Of a DNA stretch of 64,000 nt, positions 37,798 through 47,700 are shown piece by piece. How positions within the stretch are numbered: the stretch's first letter is position 1; the number at the start of each line of letters is the position of its first letter. The notes beneath the pieces are model-generated. The model was not told the DNA's origin. It ran no database searches and worked only from the letters and a program-made list of their open reading frames with translations. A program made the position numbers and the translations under genes. The stretch comes from Pseudomonas fluorescens (GTDB taxonomy: Bacteria; Pseudomonadota; Gammaproteobacteria; Pseudomonadales; Pseudomonadaceae), in NCBI RefSeq assembly GCF_001902145.1, contig NZ_MRST01000024.1, forward strand, positions 485,648 through 549,647, written 5' to 3'.

Positions 37798-38586
37798 ATG
37801 ACCCGACACACCATACGCCTGCCCGATTTCGCCCGCCTGCCGAGCCCGGTGTACTTTCGGTATTCCGATTTTGCCTCGGACACCGAATGCACCCCGCACC
37901 AGCACAGCTGGGGCTCGCTGGATTACTCGGCCAGCGGCGTGATGCGCATGGAAGTGGCGGGCAATCGCTTCATGTCGCCACCGCAGTACGCGGTGTGGGT
38001 GCCGCCGCATACCGAGCACAGCTCCTACAATGCCGAGGCGATTGTCTACCACTCCGTAGGGCTGGCGCCGCAGCTGTGCGAGCAGTTGCCGCAGCAGCCT
38101 TGCACCCTGGCGATCAGCGACATTCTCAAGGCAATCCTCAAGGATTTCGCCCTGCGCGATGTCAATGCACCGCGCACCGACGCCGACATCCGCCTGGCCC
38201 AAGTGCTGGTGGACCAGCTCCGGCAGGCGCCGGTCCACGACTGCTTCCTGCCCTACGCCCGCCACCCAGGGTTGCTCGGCGTCTTGGAAGGCATGCAGGC
38301 GCAGCCGGGGGATAATCGCCCGCTGGCCCAATGGGCCGAGCAGGTGCATGTGAGCGAGCGCACTCTGGCGCGCCTGTTTGTGCGCGAGCTGGGCATGAGC
38401 TTTGGCGAATGGCGCCAGCGCCTGCGCTACCTGGCGGCCATCGAAGCGCTGGACAGCGACAGCAGCGTGCAACACGTGGCGTTTGATCTGGGTTACAGCA
38501 CCGCCTCGGCGTTTATCGCTATGTTCCAACGCCACGCCGGCTGCACGCCGGAGCAATACCGGCGGGCGAATATTCGTGGCCGGTGA
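37798..38586 (+). CDS. AraC family regulator (cupin-type sensor)
   Basis: 262 residues. N-terminal cupin-like sensor domain (about 15-120; HQHSWGSLDYSASGVMRMEV, SPPQYAVWVPPHTEHS) and a C-terminal double helix-turn-helix of the AraC type (LAQWAEQVHVSERTLARLF; second helix pair in VQHVAFDLGYSTASAFIAMF). It belongs to the group in which E. coli NimR controls a divergent exporter; here the divergent EamA exporter fits that pattern. ATG 37798 is chosen; TTG 37783 is possible but lies in the operator. Confidence 0.9.
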   Translation: MTRHTIRLPDFARLPSPVYFRYSDFASDTECTPHQHSWGSLDYSASGVMRMEVAGNRFMSPPQYAVWVPPHTEHSSYNAEAIVYHSVGLAPQLCEQLPQQPCTLAISDILKAILKDFALRDVNAPRTDADIRLAQVLVDQLRQAPVHDCFLPYARHPGLLGVLEGMQAQPGDNRPLAQWAEQVHVSERTLARLFVRELGMSFGEWRQRLRYLAAIEALDSDSSVQHVAFDLGYSTASAFIAMFQRHAGCTPEQYRRANIRGR

Positions 38587-38657
38587 AGTTGTAACAGGTT
38601 TTGACTACACTGCGCTGTAGGCCGTGCCCGTCGGCACGGTAACAGGGAGAAAACTCC

Positions 38658-38957
38658 ATGAAGATGCTGCGTATTCCGTTGTTGATGATGGGCCTGCTGA
38701 TGTGTTCCCAGGGTTTTGCCGCCACTGCCCAGCAGAACAAAATGACCACCTGCAATGCCGAGGCCACCACCAAGACGCTCAAGGGCGATGACCGTAAGGC
38801 CTTCATGAAGACCTGCCTGTCGGCACCTGCCGCCAACGACGCCAAGACCCTGACTGCGCAACAGCAGAAGATGAAAGACTGCAATGCGTCGGCGAAAACC
38901 CAAGCCTTGGCCGGTGATGCGCGCAAAACCTTCATGAGCACTTGCCTGAAGAAATAA
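38658..38957 (+). CDS. psiF: PsiF repeat family protein
   Basis: 99 residues. Signal peptide of about 21 residues (MKMLRIPLLMMGLLMCSQGF, then AA) and two tandem PsiF repeats, NKMTTCNAEATTKTLKGDDR and QKMKDCNASAKTQALAGDAR, each ending in a Phe-Met-x-x-Cys motif (FMKTCLS, FMSTCLK). PsiF is phosphate-starvation-inducible in E. coli; function unknown. No clear Pho box was found upstream. ATG follows AGGGAGAA. Confidence 0.9.
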   Translation: MKMLRIPLLMMGLLMCSQGFAATAQQNKMTTCNAEATTKTLKGDDRKAFMKTCLSAPAANDAKTLTAQQQKMKDCNASAKTQALAGDARKTFMSTCLKK

Positions 38958-39003
38958 TAGCCCCTGGCCATAGAAGGCTGCGACACTCGCACACAGCCCC
39001 TTT

Positions 39004-39102
39004 GTAGGAGCGAGCTTGCTCGCGAAAAACGTGAACGATCACGCGGGCACCCAGACTAAACGAGGCGCCCTTTCGTTTTTCGCGAGCAAGCTCGCTCCTA
39101 CA
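39004..39102. repeat. REP doublet, type B
   Basis: Ends TGTAGGAGCGAGCTTGCTCG and inverse; core begins AACGTGAACGATCACGCGGG. Confidence 0.9.
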
Positions 39103-39134
39103 ACATCCTTCAACGCCGTTTGTTTTGAGGCTGT

Positions 39135-40148
39135 ATGCCAACGTTTTCTCAGCGTCATGTGTTGTTGCTGTCCAGCTACATCATCATTTTCGGCGGGTTG
39201 CTGCTGGTACTGCCGCTGAAATTGCTGCCCAGCCTGCTGGCCGGCCTGTTGGTCTATGAGCTGGTCAACATGCTTACCCCTCAACTGCAACGCCTGATCG
39301 AGGGCCGGCGCGCGCGCTGGCTGGCGGTGGCCTTGCTGGGCACCCTGATCGTCAGCGTGTTGGCATTGATCTTCGCTGGCGCCATCAGCTTCCTGCTCCA
39401 CGAAGCGGAAAACCCCGGGGCTTCCCTGGACAAATTCATGGGCGTGGTCGACCGCGCGCGCGGCCAATTACCGCCGTCCATCGACGCTTACCTGCCCGCC
39501 AGCGCCGCGGAATTTCGCGTGGCGATTGGCGATTGGCTGAGCAAGCACCTGAGCGAACTGCAACTGGTTGGCAAAGACGCCGCCCACATGTTCGTCACCT
39601 TGCTGATCGGCATGGTGCTGGGTGCGATCATCGCCTTGCAGCGCGTGCCTGACTTGACCAAGCGCAAACCCTTGGCCGCCGCGCTGTTCGACCGCCTGCA
39701 CCTGCTGGTCCAGGCATTTCGCAACATCGTTTTCGCCCAGATCAAGATCGCCGCGCTGAACACCGCCTTCACCGCGGTGTTCCTGGCAGTGGTGCTGCCG
39801 TTGTGTGGCATTCACCTGCCGTTGACCAAGACCCTGATCGTGCTGACCTTCCTGCTCGGCCTGCTGCCAGTGATCGGCAACCTGATCTCCAACACGCTGA
39901 TCACCATCGTGGCGCTGTCGCTGTCGATCTGGGTGGCGGTGGCGGCGCTGGGGTATTTGATCGTGATCCACAAGGTCGAGTACTTCCTCAACGCGCGAAT
40001 CGTCGGCGGGCAGATCAGTGCCAAGTCATGGGAGTTGTTGTTGGCGATGCTGGTGTTTGAGGCCGCGTTCGGCCTGCCGGGGGTGGTGGCGGGGCCGATT
40101 TATTATGCCTATCTGAAGAGTGAGCTGAAGCTCGGCGGGATGGTTTAA
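39135..40148 (+). CDS. AI-2E family transporter / permease
   Basis: 337 residues with about seven to eight membrane segments, two close together at the N-terminus, a long loop (about 90-150), then the C-terminal core. Family segments: FFAQIKIAALNTAF-like FAQIKIAALNTAFTAVFLAV, LLGLLPVIGNLISNT and VEYFLNARIVGGQI. The family (PerM/YdiK/TqsA) includes exporters of autoinducer-2 and sodium/proton antiporters, so the substrate is open. Monocistronic. Confidence 0.88.
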   Translation: MPTFSQRHVLLLSSYIIIFGGLLLVLPLKLLPSLLAGLLVYELVNMLTPQLQRLIEGRRARWLAVALLGTLIVSVLALIFAGAISFLLHEAENPGASLDKFMGVVDRARGQLPPSIDAYLPASAAEFRVAIGDWLSKHLSELQLVGKDAAHMFVTLLIGMVLGAIIALQRVPDLTKRKPLAAALFDRLHLLVQAFRNIVFAQIKIAALNTAFTAVFLAVVLPLCGIHLPLTKTLIVLTFLLGLLPVIGNLISNTLITIVALSLSIWVAVAALGYLIVIHKVEYFLNARIVGGQISAKSWELLLAMLVFEAAFGLPGVVAGPIYYAYLKSELKLGGMV

Positions 40149-40175
40149 AGACAGATTCGGGGCCTGAACTGGCCT

Positions 40176-40259
40176 CTTCGCGAGCAAGCCCGCTCCCACA
40201 TTCGACTGCATTCCAAAGGTGGAACGCGGTCAAGTGTGGGAGCGGGCTTGCTCGCGAAG
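40176..40259. repeat. REP doublet, type A (outward arms)
   Basis: TTCGCGAGCAAGCCCGCTCC then GTGGGAGCGGGCTTGCTCGC, with the spacer closely resembling that of the element at 12985-13069. It lies between convergent genes. Confidence 0.88.
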
Positions 40260-40284
40260 GGCGCGCCACGGTCTTAGCTAAAAC

Positions 40285-41553
40285 TCAGCTGCCGTAACGC
40301 TTGCTCGCCTCAATCGCCAAACCACTCCCAATGCTGCCAAAGATATTGCCTTCCACATGCCGCGCATTCGGCAGCATGGCCGAGATGCTGTGGCGCAGCG
40401 CCGGGATGCCGCTGGAACCGCCGGTAAAGAACACCGTGTCCACCTGCGCCACGCTCACCGAGGCGTCGTTGAGCAACTGCGTGACACTGCCGCGCACACG
40501 CTCCAGCAAGCTGTCGATGGACGACTCGAACAGTGCCCGGCTCAGGTCCACGCTCAGGCCCGCTTCGATACGGTCCAGTGGCACATGGCGGCTGTCTTCG
40601 TGGGTGAGCTGGATCTTGGTTTCTTCCACTTCCATGGCCAGCCAGTGCCCGGCGCGCTGTTCGATCAGCTTGAACAGGCGGTCGATGCCGCCGGTGTCTT
40701 CGATGTCGTAGCGCATGCTGCCCAGGGCCAGCTGGGATTTTTGTGAATACACCGAGTTGATGGTGTGCCAGGTGGCCAGGTTCATGTGGTGGCTGGTGGG
40801 CATGTAGGCGCCGCTCTTCATGCGGCTGCCGTAGCCGAACAGCGGCATCATGCCTTGCAGGCTGAGCTGTTTGTCGAAGTCCGTACCGCCGATGTGCACG
40901 CCGCCGGTGGCGAGGATGTCGCTCTGGCGGTTGTCGTTGTGACGACGATCCGGCGACAGGCGCACCAGGGAGAAGTCGGAGGTACCACCGCCGATGTCGA
41001 CGATCAGCACCAACTCTTCTTTGGCGATGGTGGACTCGTAGTCGAAGGCGGCGGCAATCGGTTCGTACTGGAAGGAGATGTCCTTGAAGCCGATCTTGCG
41101 TGCCACATCCACCAGGGTGTTTTCCGCTTCCTGGTCGGCCATCGGGTCGTCATCGACGAAAAACACCGGGCGGCCCAGCACCACTTCTTCGAACTCACGG
41201 CCGGCGTTGGCTTCGGCGCGGCTCTTGAGTTGGCCGATAAACAGCGCCAGCAGGTCGGTGAAGGGCATGGCAGTGCCGAGCACGCTGGTGTCGTGCTTGA
41301 TCAGCTTGGAACCCAGCAGGCTCTTGAGCGAGCGCATCAGGCGACCTTCGTAGTTCTCCAGGTATTCGTGCAGCGCCAGGCGACCGTACACCGGGCGGCG
41401 CTCCTCGAAGTTGAAGAACACCACTGATGGCAGGGTGATTTTGTCGTCCTCCAGCGCGATCAGCGTCTCCTCGCCGGGGCGGATCCAGCCGACGGTGGAG
41501 TTGGATGTGCCGAAGTCGATGCCGCAGGCACGGGCTGGAGATTCGTTTTTCAT
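40285..41553 (-). CDS. yegD: Hsp70-like chaperone YegD
   Basis: 422 residues, the actin-like ATPase domain of Hsp70 without a full substrate-binding domain. Phosphate-binding loops GIDFGTSNSTVGWI (residues 11-24) and LIVDIGGGTSDFSLV (around 195), and adenosine-site FFTGGSSGIPALRHSI. YegD is an atypical Hsp70 of unknown client range. P. aeruginosa has a comparable heat-shock-protein gene in this part of its chromosome (PA4873, from memory). It is divergent from the giant gene at 41720, sharing a 166-base control region. Confidence 0.92.
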   Translation of the reverse strand: MKNESPARACGIDFGTSNSTVGWIRPGEETLIALEDDKITLPSVVFFNFEERRPVYGRLALHEYLENYEGRLMRSLKSLLGSKLIKHDTSVLGTAMPFTDLLALFIGQLKSRAEANAGREFEEVVLGRPVFFVDDDPMADQEAENTLVDVARKIGFKDISFQYEPIAAAFDYESTIAKEELVLIVDIGGGTSDFSLVRLSPDRRHNDNRQSDILATGGVHIGGTDFDKQLSLQGMMPLFGYGSRMKSGAYMPTSHHMNLATWHTINSVYSQKSQLALGSMRYDIEDTGGIDRLFKLIEQRAGHWLAMEVEETKIQLTHEDSRHVPLDRIEAGLSVDLSRALFESSIDSLLERVRGSVTQLLNDASVSVAQVDTVFFTGGSSGIPALRHSISAMLPNARHVEGNIFGSIGSGLAIEASKRYGS

Positions 41554-41719
41554 GTCTTACAGGTTCCGGGCAAAAAACGGCCGCGCAGTGTATGCCACTG
41601 GCGCGCGGATGCGTAGACCGGTGATCTGTAAATCGGCGCGCCTTCGCGCTACATAGCTACGTCTTGAGCCTGCCGGGGTTTGGCTAGGCTGCGGTTTTAC
41701 CGCTCACGGATGAACCGCT

Positions 41720-44700
41720 ATGCCTGATGCAACCTTCACTGCCGACTTGCGCGGCGTGCACTATGACTTCCTCAAACAACGCGTGCCAGGCTGGTTCCTG
41801 GACGGCACGACCCAGCGCCAGGAAGAACTGGGCCAGCACGAGATGGACATTCCCTCCTGGTACCTGGCCGCGACTCACCAAGCCAAAACCACCCTGGCCG
41901 CGCAGCACACACGTTTTCGCGAAACCCTCAATTCAATCGAAGAGCATCTCGGCCAGATCGACGACATCCTCGCGTTCGCCGAGCAGCCGCTCAAGGACGC
42001 ACTCAAAAAGCAGTTCAACCTGGAGCTGGATGTACGCAATGTGTTCTTCGTGCGCAAATATGCCTACAAAGGTGCTCGCGATGATTTTTATGGCGCCTTC
42101 GTATTTGATCAGCAGAACGATCCCTCCCTGACCCACACCTACCGAGGTATCTCCCTGCTGGAAGCGGCCCTGGCCAATTTCGAGGCGGATGAAGAACAGC
42201 CATCGCCCTGCAACGATTGCCAACTCATTACCCGCTGGAACCCCGACAACCCCCACATCATCGCGACATTCGCCGCAGTCAGCGCCCACGCGGTGGCGAT
42301 CAAGCCCCATGAATTTGCCAAGCTCTGCCGCTCCCTGGACCTCGGCGCCCAGTATCAGAAGCACATCAAGGCGGTCGTCGAACCCGACGCCGCCCAAGAG
42401 CGTGAGGCGCTGGAGCAATTGCTTGAGCAACATCAACGCCAGCAACTGGCGCTGAGCATCGAGATTGCCCGGTTGCAGTCAAACGGCGTGTTGAGTGCCG
42501 ATGCCTACCAGATGCTCAAACAGGTGGTGGCCGGTTCCGGCACGCCGAAGCTGACGGGCAAGCCGGTCACCTACGCCGCCCTCAGGGTATTGGGCACTGT
42601 GTTGGTAGGGCCGCTGTTGATCGGGCCAGACCGTGAACGCTCGGACCGTACCGAACGCCTGGTGGTGTACATACCCGGCGACCCGCAACAGCCGGTCAAG
42701 GAGTACGCCTCGAGTGGCGAGTTCATGGCCGACCTGCGCATGCGCTTGCACAGCGCGTCTTATCGACGCTTTTTCAGCCGCTTTGTGCCAGTGCGCGAGC
42801 AAGGCGGGTTTTTCGCCCGGTTCAACCGGTTGTACCAGCCAGCCGATAACGGCAACGGAGGGGCGGATTATCCGCTGCGTACACCGTTGGTACGTTTGCC
42901 AATGGCCGACTTCCTGCTCAGTGGTGACCTCTGGCCGCGCTGTCGCCAGGCGCATATCAGCAAGATCTTGAGTGATGCGCGCGCCGTGGCCGTACCCACC
43001 GAGGACGAGGACCGCAAGGCGCGGCTGGAGCGCCTGGAAAGTTTTTTCGATGCCGCTGTCAGCGTGTTCAACCTGGCGGCTTTCGTGGTGCCAGGGCTGG
43101 GGCCGATCATGCTGGCCGTGGGCGCCTCGCAGATGTGCTACGAGGTCTTTGAAGGAATAGAAGCCTATGGGCAAGGCGAGCCACGGCAAATGTGGGCGCA
43201 TTTTGCGTCGGTGGCGTTGAACGTTGCGTTTATTGCCACCGGCGCCAAGGTGTTGCCAGCCGTCAAATGGCAAAGCGCGGTGGACCACCTCAAGCCTGTG
43301 ACGATGCCGTCCGGCAAGCAGATGCTGTGGAACCCCGACCTGGCGCCTTACGCATCGCCAGTCAAACCGGCGCCCGAGGCTAAGGCCAACGCGTTGGGCC
43401 TGTATGACCACGAGGGCCAGCAATTACTGGCATTCGAGGACGCCCATTATCAGGTCAAGCAAGACCCCCTCACCGGCGATTACCGCATCCAGCACCCGAC
43501 CCGCTCCGGCGCTTATACCCCGCAGTTGGAACACAACCATAACGGGGTATGGAGCCACGAACTGGAAGAGCCGCTGACCTGGGACGAACCGACCCTGCTC
43601 AAGCGCCTGGGGCTTGCCGAACAGGCGGACCCACTGCGCATCAGCGGCGTCGACACCGACGTGCTGCGCCAGGCTGCGGTCCATCACGAGCCACTGCCGT
43701 TGCTGCTGCAAGACACGCTCACACGCTTCGAACTGCACCAGCAGCTCACCCGCTTTGTCGAACAGATAAAAAGCAGCGACCCATTGATGTACGCCAAAGC
43801 CGAACCAGCGCTGCAATTTGACCTGCTTCAACGTCGTGGCCTGCTGCCCGACAACATGGCGCTGAAAGTCATCGGCCCCCAGGGCGAGGTGCTCTGGGAG
43901 ACGCTCGATGCACCGGCGTCAGCCAGCCAGCGTGTGATGGTGGTGACCGAAAGCGCCATGGCTCAGGGCCGCTTGCTCCAAGAGTTGCTGTACACGCTGC
44001 AGGGTGTCGACCCGCTGCTCAAGGAGTTTCCCGGCAGCCCCGAGGCGTCGCTGGCGGTGCGCGCCGGTACGCTGCGCCAGTACCTCGGCGATGCCGTTGA
44101 CACGCTCAAGGGGCCCTTGCTGGAACAGCGCTACCAGGCGCTGAACCCCACGCCCGATGCCGATGTTCAACGTCTGTTGGATACCTACCCAGCCTTGCCC
44201 ACACTGGTCGCCGAGCGTGTGCTGCAAGGGGCGACTACGGATCAGTTGGAGGCCTTTCGCCGCACGCGCCGCTTGCCTGAGGCCTTGGCTACGCAAGCCC
44301 GATGGTGTGCTCAGGAAACCCGGGTCGCCCGCGCCTATGAAGGGCTGCACCTGGACACCCAGACGCACTTCGACAGCCAGCGCCTGGCCTTGCGCACCCT
44401 GGAAACCCTGCCGGGCTGGCACCGGGGTTCGCGCATCGAGCTGCGTCAGTATTCGGCTGAAGGCACGGTGCTGGATGCCATCGGCTCGCCTGACTTCCCA
44501 CATAAACGCACGTTGGTGCTGCTGGAAAGCGGTGAGCTCCAGGCCTCCATGCCCGGTGACTTCTACAATGCTATCTGGGAGCAATTGGCGCCCGATGAAC
44601 GTCAGCGCCTGGGCCTGAACAGCGCCAATGAGCTGAAGCAGGCGATTCAACGCAGCCCGTTACCGCGTGAACCGCTGCGCACGGTGCTGGAGGAAAATCC

Positions 44701-47700
44701 GCTGCGCAAGCCTGACTATGACCCGATGGCCAGGCTGCTGGGCGGCGCGCCTGGGGTTCGCCAACTGTTAAGGACAGCAGGGAATGTGCTGCGCTCCCCG
44801 GCGGAGCGCGTACGCCGGTTGTTTCCAACCTTCAGCGACGAGCAGGTCACGGCATTCATCGAGTCGCTGGGCGAAGACGTGCGGGGCGAGTTGGCCAGCC
44901 GTGAGTTGGAGTACCGCACCCTGAAAAAAACCTTGAAGGTCTGGGCGCAAGCAAGAGGACCGCGGGCCTTGGGTCCTTACAGCGAAGAGTGGCGTGTGAG
45001 CGAAGAGATCAAGCGCTGTTGGCGCCGTGAGACGGGGAGCCAGTTGAAGATCAGCCTTCCCAGGGGCAGCTTCTATCGGGTAGACCTGCCGCCGATAAAA
45101 GCAGGTTTCAGCCACGTCCAGGAACTCGTGTTGTCGAATGTCAAATGGGGTGGGCACTCCAGCGCGTTATTCCTCGAAAACTTTACCCAGTTGAACAGCC
45201 TGAGCATCACGGGGGCCGAAATGACCGAGCTGCCTGCGGTGATTGGCGATATGAAGCAGCTCACTTCGTTGAAGCTGCCCGCCAACGGCTTGCAGTTGAC
45301 CGAACACAGCGCGGGCCTGGTAAGCGATCTCAATGCGCTGCAAGTGCTCGACCTGTCGAATAACCCGTTGGGAGTGACGCCTGACTTCAGTGGCATGCCT
45401 CATTTAAGAGAGCTGAATCTGTATTGGACGCGAATCGAGCGGTGGCCCTCGGGGTTGAGAGAGCAGGCAGGACTGCAACGGCTCGACCTGCGCCAAAACC
45501 GTTTGCAACAGGTGCCGCACGACAACCTGGCGCCGCCTGCGGATCAACTGGAAACCACGGTACGGATCAACAATGTCACCTTGCTTGAGGATAATCGCTT
45601 CCCCCCGGATTACTGGCAGACGTTCGACACGTACTGGCGTGACCTGACACAGACCCGGCCGGACCTGCTGCAAGGGGCGCTTGAGGGCGCTTTTGACAGT
45701 AGAAATCCGCGCATCGAGAAGGTGCGGTACATGTACCCCGAGTACTCCGTGCAGAAGGCCAGGGCGCTTATCTGGTCCTGGGGGGAGGGAGCCGAGGCGC
45801 AGCTGAACCGGCGCTGGCAGGAGCATACTGTGCTGCTTCGGCAACTGAACGGATGGTTGTTCTCTGGTGGTGGTGAGCGTCAGCGCTATGTGCGTGTCGG
45901 CGAGCGCGCCAATGATGCAGGGTCGTTGCGTGACCGCCATCAGGCCTGGGATCGCATCTTGCGCTGCTGGAGGCAAGAAACACCGCAACAGCTCACCCAT
46001 GATGGCGAACCTTTCGGGCTGGCACTGGACCTCAGTGGTCTAAACCTGCCGAGCCTGCCTGACCTGGATGCGGACTTCAGTCATGTGGGTTCGCTCAAAC
46101 TGAGCAACATGAACCTCAGCACCTCGCCAGAAGGGTTCCTCGCGGGTTTTCGTGGCGTGCGCTGGCTCGATTTGTCGAACAACCAGTTGCGTGAGTTACC
46201 GCCGGCGCTCGGGCAGATGCATGGCTTGAGCCGTTTGTCCCTGCAAAACAACCGGATTCACCTGACCACCGAATCGGCCGCGATACTCTCATCACGCGCA
46301 ACCCTCAAGGCTTTACTCCTCAATTCAAACCCCCTGGGTATCGCGCCGGATTTCAGCCAGATGACGGATCTGCGCTCGTTGGGCATGGGGGCGTGCGGCA
46401 TTGAAACCTGGCCAACCGGGTTGGGTGAGCAGCCGCTTCTGGATGCGGTGTTCCTCAGGAGCAACCGCATTTCCACCTTGCCTGATGCGCTGATCGCACC
46501 GTCGGACGAGCAACTGGAACAGACACTGCGGGTCACCCGTGTAACCGATCTGGGCCTGAACCCGCTGTCCGCCGATACGCGACAACGCATTAACGATTAC
46601 GGCGACCGGCTCACTGGCGCAGAGCGAGCGGCCAATCGATTGGTCGCCAGCGTGACGAGTGCGGTGGATGGCCCGGTGGACCTGCAGGGCGCGGACGCTC
46701 CGTTTCAGCGCTGGTCCACGGGTGTGCCCACGCAGTCGTTGGCGCAGCGCCGGCTCCAGTGGGCCACCTTGCGTGCGTTGCCCGGTTCGGACGGTTTTTT
46801 TGAAGTGCTCCGGGACCTGGAAATAGCGCCTGCCGGCCAAGAGGACCTGCAGCGTCGCATCTGGGAGGTGATCGATGGCATTACGCAAAACAGCAGTGAG
46901 TCCGAGCAGTTGCGCAAGGAGATGTTCGAGTGGGCGGGCCGGGCGGCCTGCTGTGACCGGGCGGCCTTGACCTTCAGTAACCTGGAGGTCCTGCTGATGA
47001 CCCACAACGCCAAGGCGCTTGCGCTGGACTCGACCCAAGGCGCGGCGCTGCTGAAGCTGTCCAAGGGACTGTTCCGCCTGGAGGAACTGGAAAAGATCGC
47101 ACTGCAGGATATCGACCAGCGCAGAGCCGCGATCAACGCGCGTGAGGACTTGACCCCCGCCCAGCGAGAGAGCGCCTTCATGGCCGTGGAAGACGTGGAG
47201 GTACGCATGGCGTACCGCCATGGCCTCAAGGACCGTCTTGAATTGCCCGGCCAACCGCAGCAGGCCCGATTTACCCATTTTGGCAATGTGACCCAGGCGA
47301 TGCTCGATGCTGCCTACCAACGGGTGCTGAGCCTGGATAACTCCGCCCAGGAGTTGCACGCCATGCTCGCCAGAGACTTCTGGAAAGACTATGTGGCGAA
47401 TAAATACCGTGCGCGGTTTGAAGCACAGAACGAACCCCATCACGAGCAAATGGAAGCCTTGCAGCGCGACCTCGAGGCCGGGGCACTGCCCCGCGTAACC
47501 TACGACACCAAGGTCAAGGCGTTGCAGGCGCAGTTCGAGATCGAAGAAGCGCAATTGATCGAACGCTTGAGCCGCGATGAAGTGGCGCAGGCGCTGGTTC
47601 CGACTGCGAGCCTTGAAGTACTGGTAGAGAACGCCAGCCCTGGGCTGCAACTGTCCCAGGCGCAAGCCATCGACTTCAATGGCAAGCGCTACTTCGTTGC

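Noticed and set aside
38580..38657. Pho box upstream of psiF
   Set aside because: No paired CTGTCAT-like repeats; only a short CCGTGCC/GGCACGG hairpin is present.
41554..41719. Hrp box (GGAACC-N15/16-CCACNNA) before the first giant gene
   Set aside because: Only GGTTCC near 41563 was found; no matching -10 element, so type III control is not supported.
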